64,000 nt of DNA from Paeniglutamicibacter gangotriensis Lz1y (GCF_000348945.1 NZ_AOCK01000013.1:62001-126000), one strand, 5' to 3'; positions 1 to 8,774 are shown, counted from the stretch's first letter. Translations and numbers: made by a program. The notes: a model not told the origin generated them from the sequence alone.

Positions 1-33
1 CCCCGCCCTGAGCAATCATGCTCAATTGCGGGG
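1..33. other. Stem-loop at the left edge
   Basis: CCCCGC (1-6) pairs with GCGGGG (28-33), and GAGC (10-13) pairs with GCTC (20-23) inside it, giving a two-tier hairpin. It lies 9 nt before a terminator hairpin. It may be the 3' end of a transcript that enters from the left; no coding sequence is visible here and no known RNA family was recognised. Confidence 0.4.
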
Positions 34-42
34 ATGTCAGCT

Positions 43-70
43 GCCGGGAAAGCCCGGCCTCTCTTTTTTG
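43..70 (+). terminator. Intrinsic terminator
   Basis: A perfect 6-bp G/C stem (GCCGGG / CCCGGC, 43-58) with an AAAG loop is followed by a T-rich tract ending in six Ts. The orientation fits a rightward transcript that begins outside the window. Between this and position 225 no gene is seen. Confidence 0.7.
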
Positions 71-225
71 ATGTGATCCAGTGACGAACTCATGGGAGAC
101 CTCGAATGATGTGGAGGGGGTGCTGCGACGGGAGTTTTTGGGTATGACGATTCCCGCGATGGGGTACCGGGCAGATTTCTCCCGTGCCCAACCGCTGAGG
201 TGTGTTGTTGCGGTCGCCAGCGGGA

Positions 226-1515
226 CTAGGTGACGGCGTTGCGATTCCTGTAGGCCGGAACATCCCAGGCCCGGGTTTCAAGGATGTCGCGCAGGATCTC
301 CACCGCGTCCCAGATATCGGTGTAGGAGAGGTAGAGCGGGGTGATGCCAAAGCGCAGTACTTCTGGCTCGCGGTAGTCGCCAATGACGCCGCGGCCGATC
401 AGCGCTTGGATAATGGCGTAGCCCTCGGGATGACGGAAGCTGACGTGGCTTCCACGTTCTGCATGGTTTGTGGGGGTGATCAGTTCGAGCCCGAACTCGC
501 CACAGCGCTCGTCGACCAGTGTGATGAACAGGTCGGTGAGCGCCAGCGACTTGTCCCGTACCGTGCCCATGTCTGCGTCTAATGCCACGTCGAGCCCACA
601 TTCGACCATTGCCATGGAGGTGATGGGCTGGGTACCGCAGAGGAACCGGCGGACATCGTTGGCAGCGGTGTAACTATCTGCCATCTCGAACGGGGCCGCG
701 TGCGACCACCAACCGGTCAGCGGCTGCCAGAAGCGGCCCTGGTGGCGGGCGTTGACCCAGATGAATGCCGGTGAGCCGGGACCACCGTTAAGGTATTTGT
801 AGGTGCATCCCACCGCGTAGTCGGCGTTGGCACCGTTCAGGTCCACCGGGACGGCGCCTGCCGCATGGGCGAGGTCCCAGATGACCAGCGCGCCGGCCGT
901 GTGTGCGGCAGCGGTCACTGCGTCCATGTCCCACATGGCACCGGTGCGGTAATTGACATGAGAGAGGGCCAGCACCGCCACCGAATCATCCAGGGCCTGC
1001 TCCAGCGACAGGTCCTCGTCGATCAGCCGCACTTCATAGTGCTCATTGGTTTCGGCGTTGACGGAGTTCAGGAAGTCGCTGATGCCCTCGGCAATGTAGA
1101 TGTCGGTCGGAAAGTTGTCGCGTTCGGTCAGGATCACCCGACGTTCCGGGGCGTCCTGCTGTTGAATGCGAACGGCGGAGGCAATGGCCTTGAAGAGATT
1201 CAGGCTGGTGGTGTCGGTGACAACGGTTTCACCGGCGTTCCCGCCGATGAGCTTCGAAAGCTTGTCTCCCAGACGGGATGGCATGTCAAACCAGCCAGCA
1301 TCGTTCCATGAGCGGATCAGTCCATTGGACCATTCCTCGTTGATGACCTGTGCCGCGCGTTCGGCAGCACCCACGGGGTGGGGCCCCAACGAGTTTCCGT
1401 CAAGGTAGATCAGGTCCTCGGGAAGGGAGAACCGCTCGCGGAACGGTGCCAAGGCATCGTTCTTGTCCGCTTCTTGAAGATCTGTGCGGCTGGTACGCAG
1501 GGCTGGAGTGCTCAT
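226..1515 (-). CDS. kynU: Kynureninase
   Basis: PLP-dependent hydrolase that cleaves kynurenine to anthranilate and alanine in tryptophan catabolism (family knowledge). The 429-residue product has the expected length. The N-terminal region carries YLDGNSLGP, and the PLP lysine sits in the motif [12 protein letters not shown]. An open frame runs 30 codons further upstream, but the ATG at 1515 is preceded by GAAGGA at a good distance, so the shorter start is chosen. No tryptophan dioxygenase or kynurenine formamidase lies in the window. The gene is divergent from an Lrp-type regulator across 138 bp, an arrangement known for kynurenine-responsive Lrp proteins, which suggests local control. Confidence 0.93.
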   Translation of the reverse strand: MSTPALRTSRTDLQEADKNDALAPFRERFSLPEDLIYLDGNSLGPHPVGAAERAAQVINEEWSNGLIRSWNDAGWFDMPSRLGDKLSKLIGGNAGETVVTDTTSLNLFKAIASAVRIQQQDAPERRVILTERDNFPTDIYIAEGISDFLNSVNAETNEHYEVRLIDEDLSLEQALDDSVAVLALSHVNYRTGAMWDMDAVTAAAHTAGALVIWDLAHAAGAVPVDLNGANADYAVGCTYKYLNGGPGSPAFIWVNARHQGRFWQPLTGWWSHAAPFEMADSYTAANDVRRFLCGTQPITSMAMVECGLDVALDADMGTVRDKSLALTDLFITLVDERCGEFGLELITPTNHAERGSHVSFRHPEGYAIIQALIGRGVIGDYREPEVLRFGITPLYLSYTDIWDAVEILRDILETRAWDVPAYRNRNAVT

Positions 1516-1653
1516 GAGATGCTGGTCCTTCGTAGAATATTGAGAGTCAGCGACGATAGTCATGCTGGATCGATGCTCAAAGACCATCCTAGAATTATTC
1601 GTCACTCAATTGATAGCATGCTGAATAACTGATCAGATCCAAGGGGGAATCTC
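1516..1653. promoter_or_regulatory. Divergent promoter region kynU / Lrp regulator
   Basis: This 138-bp A/T-richer spacer must hold both promoters. TTATTC (1595-1600) and GAATAA (1623-1628) form an inverted repeat around CAATTG. Lrp proteins commonly bind A/T-rich imperfect palindromes, so it is a candidate operator; the boxes themselves cannot be assigned with confidence. Confidence 0.4.
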
Positions 1654-2148
1654 GTGCTGAGTTCAGAATCGATCGGAAATCATCACCAACAGCTGAATAC
1701 AGTTCGGCTCGACGACGCCGATCTGATCATTCTTCGGGAGCTCAGCAAGGATGCCCGGACACCGAACAATTTGCTGGCTTCCCGTGCGGGGATAGCGCCG
1801 TCGACATGCCTGGGTCGCGTTCGCGCGCTTCAGGATGCGGGGGTCATCAGGGGGTTCCACGCCGACATCGACCCACAGCTGCTCGGATTGCACGTCTCCG
1901 CCATGATCTCCGTGATGGTGCGACCCGACTTCCGGCACGAGATGTTGAATTCCGCCCGCATGCTGCAGTCCCTGCCGGAAGTACAAGACGTATTTGTCCT
2001 CGGCGGAACGCCCGACATCCTTATCCACGTCATCTGCACCTCGGTTGAGGCCTTGCGCGACTTCGTGGCCAGGAACCTCGGAGCAAAAACGACGTTCTCT
2101 GCGACGCAGACCAATCTGGTCTTCGAGCACCTCTCCCCCACTGCGTAG
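1654..2148 (+). CDS. Lrp/AsnC-family transcriptional regulator
   Basis: 164-residue regulator with an N-terminal helix-turn-helix (about residues 18-70, including LDDADLIILRELSKDAR and APSTCLGRVRAL) and a C-terminal ligand-sensing RAM domain (about 80-155). The GTG start at 1654 has AAGGGGG 6 nt upstream. It is transcribed away from kynU, so it probably responds to kynurenine or tryptophan and controls kynU, as KynR-type Lrp proteins do in proteobacteria. That assignment rests on position, not on sequence identity. Confidence 0.9.
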   Translation: MLSSESIGNHHQQLNTVRLDDADLIILRELSKDARTPNNLLASRAGIAPSTCLGRVRALQDAGVIRGFHADIDPQLLGLHVSAMISVMVRPDFRHEMLNSARMLQSLPEVQDVFVLGGTPDILIHVICTSVEALRDFVARNLGAKTTFSATQTNLVFEHLSPTA

Positions 2149-2183
2149 GGATACTGGGCGTGGAAAACCACCATCCAAAGCCC

Positions 2184-2612
2184 TCAGGGCGCCGACTCCG
2201 CATAGGCCCGAAGCGCCCTCAACGTTCCGGCTTCCGCCGAGGCCACCGCGGCGCGCAACTCGCCCACCTCATCGGCCAACAACTCAGAGGCATCAATGAC
2301 CACCCGCAGCCTGACCCGGGTATGCCCGGAGTCCTCCGCGAGGTCATAGCAGTAGTGCACACTGACATCGCCTCCACCAGAAGACAGCGTGATCGACTGC
2401 TCCTCGGATAGTTCGATGATGGCCAGCTGGCGTTCATGGGTCCCCGAACGATAGTCGAGCACCGCGCCAAGTCCCGTGAGTTGCTCGGCTTCCATTGAAT
2501 CGACGCCGGGCATCCAACGTGGAGCAGCAACCCAATCGGTGAGAAGCTCCCACACCCGTGCCACCGAGAGGTGAATCAGCTCTTGGGTATCCAAAGCCTG
2601 AAACTGTGCCAT
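2184..2612 (-). CDS. SRPBCC-family (START-like) protein
   Basis: 142-residue single-domain protein of the polyketide-cyclase/dehydrase type. The opening strand and helix (IHLSVARVWELLTDWVAAPRW) and the alternating strands ending in a long C-terminal helix are typical. Such proteins bind hydrophobic ligands in a helix-grip fold; the ligand here is unknown. The frame is open to 2699, but the upstream part runs into the strong hairpin at 2657-2704, so the ATG at 2612 is preferred; its ribosome-binding site is weak. It converges with the Lrp regulator gene. Confidence 0.75.
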   Translation of the reverse strand: MAQFQALDTQELIHLSVARVWELLTDWVAAPRWMPGVDSMEAEQLTGLGAVLDYRSGTHERQLAIIELSEEQSITLSSGGGDVSVHYCYDLAEDSGHTRVRLRVVIDASELLADEVGELRAAVASAEAGTLRALRAYAESAP

Positions 2613-2656
2613 AACCGAATCGTGCCACGCCGCGTACCAAAATGAAACGCTTAAAC

Positions 2657-2704
2657 GACTGGTGTCCGCTCCAGCCCCAATTGGGGCCGGTGCGAACACC
2701 AGTC
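2657..2704 (-). terminator. Near-perfect 48-bp palindrome, terminator of fba-DUF3151
   Basis: Two 24-nt arms match at 21 positions with almost no loop. Read on the minus strand it starts 23 nt after the DUF3151 stop and is followed by a T-rich stretch (CGTTTAAGCGTTTCATTTT), as expected of an intrinsic terminator for the leftward operon. It may also insulate the SRPBCC gene. Confidence 0.7.
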
Positions 2705-2727
2705 ATGAATCCACGATAAGCCCGAAG

Positions 2728-3147
2728 CTACTCGGCTTCGAGAGCCGCAACCGCCAACGGGTCGGAGTCGTTGAGGAAACGGCCGATGCGTTCGACTTCC
2801 TCACTCTCGCCGATGGCAGCTGCAGCGCGCAGCAAGGCGTACAGCGAGCGCAGGAAGCCGCGGTTGGGAACGTGCGCCCACGGCACCGGCCCCTGGCCAC
2901 GCCAACCGGCCTTGCGCAGGGCGTCAAGCCCACGGTGGTAGCCCACGCGGGCATAGGCGTAGGACTCGATGATGTGGCCCTCCGCATGCGCCTCATTGGC
3001 CAGCAACGCCCATCCGATCGAGGATGACGGGAAGGCTGCGGCAATGTCTACTGCCTCATCTCCGGCGTCCACGCGCGCGTTGACCTCGGTTTCCTCGGGC
3101 AAGGTGGTTGCCGGGATGCCGAGCAGGTTCGCTCCTATTGCTGCCAT
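2728..3147 (-). CDS. DUF3151 protein
   Basis: 139-residue soluble protein of the actinobacterial DUF3151 family, which is regularly found directly after class II aldolase. The helical repeat-like composition and the internal WAHVPNRGFLRSLYALLRA segment fit that family. Its start lies 2 nt after the fba stop, so the two are cotranscribed and probably translationally coupled. Function is unknown; the constant pairing suggests a role linked to aldolase or glycolytic flux (inference). Confidence 0.85.
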   Translation of the reverse strand: MAAIGANLLGIPATTLPEETEVNARVDAGDEAVDIAAAFPSSSIGWALLANEAHAEGHIIESYAYARVGYHRGLDALRKAGWRGQGPVPWAHVPNRGFLRSLYALLRAAAAIGESEEVERIGRFLNDSDPLAVAALEAE

Positions 3148-3149
3148 TT

Positions 3150-4172
3150 TTACTTCAGAGCCTTTCCTGCAGAACCGAGCTGCTGGGCAGCCTCGACGAT
3201 GCGGGCGGCCATGGATTCCTCGGCCTTGGCACCCCAGACGCGCGGATCGTAAGCCTTCTTGTTGCCAACCTCGCCGTCAACCTTCAGCACACCGTCGTAG
3301 TTGGAGAACATGTGTCCAACGACCGGGCGGGTGAAGGCGTACTGGGTGTCGGTGTCGATGTTCATTTTGATGACGCCGTAGGAGACCGCGTCGGCGATTT
3401 CCTTTTCCGAGGAGCCGGAACCGCCGTGGAAGACCAGGTCGAACGGGTTGGTCTTACCGAGCTTGGCGCCGACCTGCGCTTGGATGTCCTTGAGCAGCTC
3501 GGGGCGCAGCTTGACGTTGCCCGGCTTGTAGATGCCGTGGACGTTGCCGAAGGTCAGCGCGGTGATGTAGCGGCCTTGCTCACCGGTGCCCAGAGCAGCG
3601 ATGGTGGCCAGGGCGTCATCGACGGTGGTGTAAAGCTTTTCGTTGATGGCGTTTTCCACGCCATCTTCCTCGCCGCCGACAGCACCGATCTCGACCTCGA
3701 GAATCTGCTTGGCCGCAGCGGTGCGCGGCAGCAGTTCCGCAGCGATGCGCAGGTTCTCTTCAAGGCTCTCGGCGGAGCCGTCCCACATGTGGGAGTTGAA
3801 GAACGGATTGCGGCCCGCGGCGACCTCGGCCTCGGAGGCGGCCAGCAGCGGCAGGACAAAGTCATTGAGCTTGTCGGCCGGGCAGTGGTCGGTGTGCAGC
3901 GCGATGTTCACGTCGTAGCTCTTAGCGACTTCGCGGGCGAAAGCGGCGAAGGCCAGTGAACCGGTGACCATGTTCTTGACCGAGGATCCCGACCAGTAGG
4001 CTGCACCGCCGGTGGACACCTGGATGATTCCGTCGGATCCGGCTTCGGCGAAACCGCGGATGGCGGCGTTCAAGGTCTGCGACGACGTCACGTTGACCGC
4101 GGGGTAGGCGTATCCGCCGGCCTTCGCGGAATCGATCATGGCGTTGTACTGTTCCGGTGTTGCGATGGGCAT
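3150..4172 (-). CDS. fba: Class II fructose-bisphosphate aldolase
   Basis: Zn-dependent aldolase that interconverts fructose 1,6-bisphosphate with dihydroxyacetone phosphate and glyceraldehyde 3-phosphate. The 340-residue length fits class IIA. Visible signatures are AYPAVNVTSSQTLNAAIRG near the N terminus, the metal-binding ALHTDHC segment near residue 90-100, the phosphate-binding FHGGSGS and the late MNIDTDTQ segment. The start codon ATG at 4172 follows a short leader. First gene of a two-gene operon with DUF3151. Confidence 0.96.
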   Translation of the reverse strand: MPIATPEQYNAMIDSAKAGGYAYPAVNVTSSQTLNAAIRGFAEAGSDGIIQVSTGGAAYWSGSSVKNMVTGSLAFAAFAREVAKSYDVNIALHTDHCPADKLNDFVLPLLAASEAEVAAGRNPFFNSHMWDGSAESLEENLRIAAELLPRTAAAKQILEVEIGAVGGEEDGVENAINEKLYTTVDDALATIAALGTGEQGRYITALTFGNVHGIYKPGNVKLRPELLKDIQAQVGAKLGKTNPFDLVFHGGSGSSEKEIADAVSYGVIKMNIDTDTQYAFTRPVVGHMFSNYDGVLKVDGEVGNKKAYDPRVWGAKAEESMAARIVEAAQQLGSAGKALK

Positions 4173-4327
4173 ACTGACTCCTATGTAGATAAGGAATGTG
4201 TGGGGAGTAGACCTCGTTGGCTGTTCCCATCCTATCTACTTGTGTGCGAGATAGCTCACGGCATGACGCCGGCGTCGAAGGCGGAGACCCCGAAGAGGGT
4301 CATGGGGGTCCGCAGCGGAGCTTTCCC

Positions 4328-6091
4328 TCAGTGCGTGTCTTCGTCCCGGAGATCCCCGAGGTGCCCGGCAAGGCGGAGGACTCCGTCGAGGTCTACACAG
4401 GGTTCGTCTGTGGCGTGGTCTGGGCCGGGTTCGTCTAATTGCTCTTGGTCATCGGCGGAGACTGCTTCACACTTCGGGGCCTTCTCTAAAGGTGCGGGTT
4501 GCTGCCCGGATTCCGCTAGGGGCGGTTCCGGGACGGGCTCCGTCGTCTGGGGTGTGGCCGATTTGGGACCTTTTTTCGCCACCGGGGGTGCAGTGGTGGC
4601 CCCGGGGACATCGGATGGTTGGCTCGGGTCATCCGAAGGGGGTGCCGGAACCTCGAGTAGGGGAACATCTTTCACCGGAGGTAGCGTCTTGCCGGGCTTC
4701 GGATTAGCGGTGGTCGGTGCCTCGGCTTCCGGAGCAGGGGCCTCGGTTTCCGGCGGCTCGGCGGTCGGTGCCGGTGCCGTCGTTTCTGGGCTCGTGGTTT
4801 CCGGTGCTGGCGGCGTGGGCTTGGGGCTTGGCGATGGCTTCGGTTCAGCCTTCGGTGTCGGCGCGGGCGATACTGGTGGCGTGGGCCTGGGGCTTGGCGC
4901 TGGCTTCGGGTCGGCCTTCGGCGTCTGCTTGGGGCTTGGGGCTGGCTTCGGTTCGGCCTTCGGCGTGGGCTTGGGGCTTGGCGCTGGCTTCGGGTCAGCC
5001 TTCGGCGTGGGCTCGGGTTTAGTATCCGACTTTGGTTTTGGCTTTGGCGCGGGTTCGGGCCGAGCTTTGTCATCGGGCTTGGCCCGCGGCTTCGGTGTCG
5101 CGGTCGGCCCCTGCTGGACAACCGGCTCAGGCTTCGAGCCGCGCGGCGCGGAGTCGGTGAGCTCCGGGAAATCATGGGCCCCTGCTACCGGGGTCCGAGG
5201 AGTGCCGGCGTAGCGAATCGGCGGGGCCCCAACGGTGGTCCGGCGCGAATCAATCATGGCATTACGCTGGCCGGAGATCGGCGGCAGGAAGTTACGCGGG
5301 TCGTTCCAACGACCGTTGATGATCACTTCGAAGTGCACGTGGCAGCCGGTGGAGTTTCCCGTGGTGCCGCTCAAGGCAATGATCTGGCCCTGTTTGACGC
5401 TGTCCCCCACCCGGGCAATGAGCCGCGAGTTGTGGCTGTAGCCCGTGCGTACCGACGAGCCGTGATCGAGGGTCACCCGCATCCCCGAGTGTCCGGCCCA
5501 TGCAGATTGGATGACCACCCCGTCCGCTGAGGCATACACCGGGGAGCCGCAGGCAATCGCGTAATCCTGGCCAATGTGAATCTGCGTTCCAGCTCCGGTG
5601 GGGTTGTTTCGCCAGCCGTAGGGGCTGGTGATGTGTCGGGAGGAGACCGGATGCATCAGCTGGATCGCGCCCGGCAACGCCCCCAGCACTCCGACGCTTT
5701 GACCCACTATGGTCGTGTCGCCGTTGAATGGTGCTGCTGCCTGTTCGGCCCCGGTGCCCTGTCCCGGGTAGACGGAAGGGCTCTGGGCGGTCCCGCCCGC
5801 AGTTCCGGGACCCGCTGCGCTGCTGGTGATGTCGGGGGCTTGGAAATTGATCGCGTCCACCCCACTGAGCAGCGAAACGCTGACCGGCTCCAGATAGGCG
5901 ATCGCTTGGTAGCCGGGGGTTTCGGCGGGATGCGCTGCCCGTTGGTCCGGTACCACTCCCAAACCCGGGGCTCCGGAAACAGCCACCGCTGCCGCCACTG
6001 CCAGGCACAGCGCCGTAAGTCGGGGGATCTTGAATTTGCGGGCACCGGTTCGTCGGGGAGACCGGCCCCGATTCACCTGATGCTTGTTCAA
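4328..6091 (-). CDS. Secreted M23 (LytM) peptidase with Lys/Pro/Ala tail
   Basis: 587-residue exported cell-wall endopeptidase. A basic N terminus and a hydrophobic segment (about residues 22-46) form a signal sequence. The M23 domain spans about residues 145-270 with the zinc ligands in HIGQD (H172, D176) and HVHF (H251, H253). The remaining 300 residues are a low-complexity tail of 14-residue Lys/Pro/Ala units, followed by an acidic Thr/Pro/Glu region; such tails often span or bind the cell wall. TTG at 6091 is chosen because AGGGGG lies 9 nt upstream and the resulting MNKHQVN matches the paralogue start. A paralogue follows upstream at 6434-7738. Confidence 0.88.
   Translation of the reverse strand: MNKHQVNRGRSPRRTGARKFKIPRLTALCLAVAAAVAVSGAPGLGVVPDQRAAHPAETPGYQAIAYLEPVSVSLLSGVDAINFQAPDITSSAAGPGTAGGTAQSPSVYPGQGTGAEQAAAPFNGDTTIVGQSVGVLGALPGAIQLMHPVSSRHITSPYGWRNNPTGAGTQIHIGQDYAIACGSPVYASADGVVIQSAWAGHSGMRVTLDHGSSVRTGYSHNSRLIARVGDSVKQGQIIALSGTTGNSTGCHVHFEVIINGRWNDPRNFLPPISGQRNAMIDSRRTTVGAPPIRYAGTPRTPVAGAHDFPELTDSAPRGSKPEPVVQQGPTATPKPRAKPDDKARPEPAPKPKPKSDTKPEPTPKADPKPAPSPKPTPKAEPKPAPSPKQTPKADPKPAPSPRPTPPVSPAPTPKAEPKPSPSPKPTPPAPETTSPETTAPAPTAEPPETEAPAPEAEAPTTANPKPGKTLPPVKDVPLLEVPAPPSDDPSQPSDVPGATTAPPVAKKGPKSATPQTTEPVPEPPLAESGQQPAPLEKAPKCEAVSADDQEQLDEPGPDHATDEPCVDLDGVLRLAGHLGDLRDEDTH
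4879..5004. repeat. Three tandem 42-bp repeats in the M23 gene tail
   Basis: Three consecutive 42-bp units begin near 4879, 4921 and 4963; each encodes a 14-residue block of the type KADPKPAPSPKPTP on the minus strand. A diverged fourth copy lies at about 4813-4860. Copy number could vary between strains through slippage. Confidence 0.75.
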
Positions 6092-6433
6092 CGGTAACAA
6101 CCCCCTGTTGCGTCACCCTGAAGATCTTGCGCAGCCACATGAGGGCCGGATCCTGGCCCCAAGCCAGCGGATTATTCGTGTCGCCCCCAAGCAACTGAAC
6201 ACTTAGCGCCCACCTTAACCCACCGTGCGCGCGGAACAAAGGGGTTTTGCTGCCGCAACGTAAATTGTCCCAATAATTCTCTGGCGACAGCGCTTCGCTG
6301 CCCAGGCTAAAAGCGGGCGGGAATCCACCGCGGCCAGCGACGACAGAGACCAACGCGGAGGTGGCGGGCCAAAATGATCAGGCTTTTGGACAGCGGTGAG
6401 CGGTGCCGCGAGTCCGGGCAGCCTGGGTAGTGG
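6092..6433. other. Intergenic region between the two M23 genes
   Basis: 342 bp without a credible gene. It holds the leader and the candidate promoter of the downstream M23 gene (6212-6239). Open frames here are shadows of the G/C-rich codon pattern. No terminator for the upstream M23 gene is obvious. Confidence 0.6.
6212..6239 (-). promoter_or_regulatory. Candidate sigma-A promoter of the 4328-6091 M23 gene
   Basis: On the minus strand TTGTTC (-35) and TAAGGT (-10) are 16 bp apart, with TGGG before the -10 box. The predicted leader would be about 115 nt. The same TGGGTTA context appears before the paralogue. Confidence 0.4.
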
Positions 6434-7738
6434 CTACGAGGATTTCGTCGTGGAGGATTCCGTCGTGGCTCCTGATGGGGAACCTTGCGTGGTTTCGGTC
6501 TGGCCTCCGCCGCCCTTGCTCGATTCCGAGCCGGGGGCACTTGAGGTTGGCTTCTCGGGCTTGGGTTCGGTTTCCTTGGGCGGCACCGTCGTCGGTGCTG
6601 CGGGGCCCGAGTCCGTCGGGTCCGGACTAAGTACGTCCGTCGGGCTGGGATCCGGCTTGCCGGTGTCTGTTGGCAAAGGCGTGGTGGTTCCCGGCGGCGT
6701 GGTCCCGGGCTTCTCAGACTCCGAAGGATCCGGCTTCGGCTTGGGCTTCGGCTTGGTGTTTTCCCCCGGCGTCGGCGAGCCTTGGTTCTGTTCAGGAGTC
6801 TTGGACGGCGGCTGAGCTTTAGGCGGATCGGGCAGTTTGGCATCGATGTCGTGCCCGTTGCTATTTTCGGACTTCGGGGCGGCACCATTGCGGATCGGGT
6901 CGGCTGCGATGGTCGTGCGACGCGAATCGATCATGGGGTTGGGCTGACCGGGAATGGCAGGCAGGAAGTTGCGCGGGTCGTTCCATCGTCCGTTGATGAT
7001 GATTTCAAAGTGCACGTGGCAGCCGGTCGAGTTTCCGGTGGTTCCGCTCAGCGCAATCAGCTGGCCTTGTTCCACGTGTTGCCCAACGGCCGCGATGAGC
7101 TTGGAGTTGTGGCTGTAACCCGTCCGCACCGAGGACCCGTGGTCGATGGTCACACGCATGCCCGAATGCCCTGCCCAGGCGGACTGGACCACTGTCCCGG
7201 AGGAGCTGGCATACACCGGAGATCCGCAGCCGATGGCGTAGTCCTGGCCGATGTGGATTTGTGTTCCAGCACCCGTGGGGTTGCTGCGCCACCCATAGGG
7301 GCTGGTGATGTGTCTGGAAGATACCGGGTGCATCATCCGGATCCCTGCGGGGAGCACTCCGAGCGGGCCCACGTTTTGTCCGACCAACTGGGCGGTCGCC
7401 CCGGCAACGCCGATCACGGCTCCGGGGTCGGAGGCATCTGCGACTTGGGCGCCGGCCGCGGCGCTGGTGATGTTTTCAGACTCCCAACGGATCGCGTCGA
7501 CTCCGCTGAGCAGTGATACCTCGACGGGTTGGGCAAAGGAAGCTGCTTGGGCATCAACGGCACCCAGGCCCAGTGGGGAAGCATCCACCTGGCGACCTTC
7601 GAGGACCGGGGAGACCGACAGCGCAAGAGTTGCCAGTACCGCGGTACCTACCGCGGCCGCGCGGGAGAGCTTGGGCCGACGGCGCAGTTGCCATCGTTTG
7701 GGCAGCTGAGGTGAGTGATTGACTTGATGCTTCTTCAC
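6434..7738 (-). CDS. Secreted M23 (LytM) peptidase with Ser/Thr/Pro tail
   Basis: 434-residue paralogue of the neighbouring 587-residue enzyme. The catalytic domain is nearly the same, with HIGQD and HVHF zinc motifs and the shared WAGHSGMRV and SGTTGNSTGCH segments; the signal segment (about residues 24-43) is followed by a pro-region. The tail of about 160 residues is different: Thr/Pro/Ser/Glu-rich, with only one short Lys-Pro run, ending in GGGG and Ser/Thr. GTG at 7738 is chosen because GGAG lies upstream and MKKHQVN matches the paralogue; the open frame reaches 7789. The pair probably arose by local duplication, and the tails then diverged. Confidence 0.87.
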   Translation of the reverse strand: MKKHQVNHSPQLPKRWQLRRRPKLSRAAAVGTAVLATLALSVSPVLEGRQVDASPLGLGAVDAQAASFAQPVEVSLLSGVDAIRWESENITSAAAGAQVADASDPGAVIGVAGATAQLVGQNVGPLGVLPAGIRMMHPVSSRHITSPYGWRSNPTGAGTQIHIGQDYAIGCGSPVYASSSGTVVQSAWAGHSGMRVTIDHGSSVRTGYSHNSKLIAAVGQHVEQGQLIALSGTTGNSTGCHVHFEIIINGRWNDPRNFLPAIPGQPNPMIDSRRTTIAADPIRNGAAPKSENSNGHDIDAKLPDPPKAQPPSKTPEQNQGSPTPGENTKPKPKPKPDPSESEKPGTTPPGTTTPLPTDTGKPDPSPTDVLSPDPTDSGPAAPTTVPPKETEPKPEKPTSSAPGSESSKGGGGQTETTQGSPSGATTESSTTKSS

Positions 7739-7859
7739 CAGCTGAGTGCTCCATTCCCGTAGCCTGAGACCTCGTCCGACGACCGGCACGGACCGACTTG
7801 CCGTTCACCGGTCCGGCTGCCTCGCCTGCACGGTGCACTGGATTGAACGTCCAAGATTC

Positions 7860-7889
7860 AGGCTAACCCACGCTGCACAGGGAATGAAA
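7860..7889 (-). promoter_or_regulatory. Candidate promoter of the 6434-7738 M23 gene
   Basis: On the minus strand TTTCAT and TAGCCT are 18 bp apart, with TGGG next to the -10 box as in the paralogue's promoter. It predicts a leader of about 115 nt. The boxes are weak matches, so this is tentative. Confidence 0.35.
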
Positions 7890-7936
7890 GGGTATTCGCT
7901 AAACGTTTGGCTTTCTAGCCATACGGCCAGTCGCGA

Positions 7937-8611
7937 CTACACCGACTGGCTGAAAACGTGCCGGCGGATCCAGGCGTGCATGGCGATCCCAGCTGCCGAG
8001 GCGGCATTGATGGAGCGGGTAGAACCGAATTGTTCGATCGAGAGGGTCGTTTCGGCGACCTGGTGGACCTCTTCGCTCAGCCCGGGCCCCTCCTGCCCGA
8101 AGACCAGCACACAGTTGCGTGGCAGGTCGTAGGTTTCCAGTTTCTGGGAATCCGGGAAGATGTCGATCCCGATGATCGCCAGCCCCTCGCCCTGTGCCCA
8201 GGAAACAAAATCCTCGACCGTTGGATGATGGCGCACGTGCTGGTAGCGGTCGGTGACCATGGCCCCACGCTTATTCCACCGGCGGCGCCCGATGATATGC
8301 ACCTCTTTGGCCAGGAACGCGTTGGCGGTACGCACCACGGTGCCGATGTTCATGTCGTGCTGCCAGTTCTCGATGGCAATGTGGAAATCATGGCGGCGCG
8401 TATCGAGGTCGGCGACGACGGCTTCCATCGACCAGTAGCGATATTTGTCCGCTACATTGCGTCGGTCACCGTTCTCCAGCAGGTCGGGATCATAATGCTC
8501 ACCTTCTGGCCACTCGCCTTCCCATGGGCCAACGCCCACTTCGGGGCGCTCCTCATGGACGGGGTCGTATTCGACGGGTTCTGATGCGGGGGAATCAACG
8601 GCGGAAGTCAC
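7937..8611 (-). CDS. TrmH/SpoU-family RNA 2'-O-methyltransferase
   Basis: SAM-dependent methyltransferase of the SPOUT superfamily that methylates a ribose 2'-OH in tRNA or rRNA. The three SpoU motifs are present: NIGTVVRTANAF, LVFGQEGPGLS and SIEQFGSTRSINAASAAGIA. About 224 residues from the GTG at 8611; the frame is open to 8791, but that would run into the corA gene start on the other strand. GGAGG stands directly before this GTG, closer than usual, so the exact start is uncertain. The substrate position cannot be told from sequence. Confidence 0.87.
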   Translation of the reverse strand: MTSAVDSPASEPVEYDPVHEERPEVGVGPWEGEWPEGEHYDPDLLENGDRRNVADKYRYWSMEAVVADLDTRRHDFHIAIENWQHDMNIGTVVRTANAFLAKEVHIIGRRRWNKRGAMVTDRYQHVRHHPTVEDFVSWAQGEGLAIIGIDIFPDSQKLETYDLPRNCVLVFGQEGPGLSEEVHQVAETTLSIEQFGSTRSINAASAAGIAMHAWIRRHVFSQSV

Positions 8612-8774
8612 CCTCCAAGGGTAGTCGCCATTACCCGAACACCGTTCTCGAGGATTGCCTCCCGACCGGATCCGCTGTGTCCGGGCTGCCTTGGGGACCG
8701 CTTGATGGCAAACTTGGCTAAAGATCCATTGGCCCGCCGGATATTTCTCCGGCCCGACGCGCAAGGAGGCCGCC

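Noticed and set aside
4200-5213. Long plus-strand open frame opposite the M23 tail
   Set aside because: Its Gly/Ser/Val-rich translation is the mirror of the Lys/Pro/Ala tail repeats on the other strand, with no start signal and no fold-like pattern.
5292-6353. Second long minus-strand frame over the M23 catalytic domain
   Set aside because: It is out of frame with the peptidase, whose zinc motifs and paralogue start fix the real frame.
7739-7936. Possible c-di-AMP (ydaO) riboswitch before the second M23 gene
   Set aside because: The conserved ydaO blocks could not be found in order by eye; the leader is also dissimilar to that of the paralogue.
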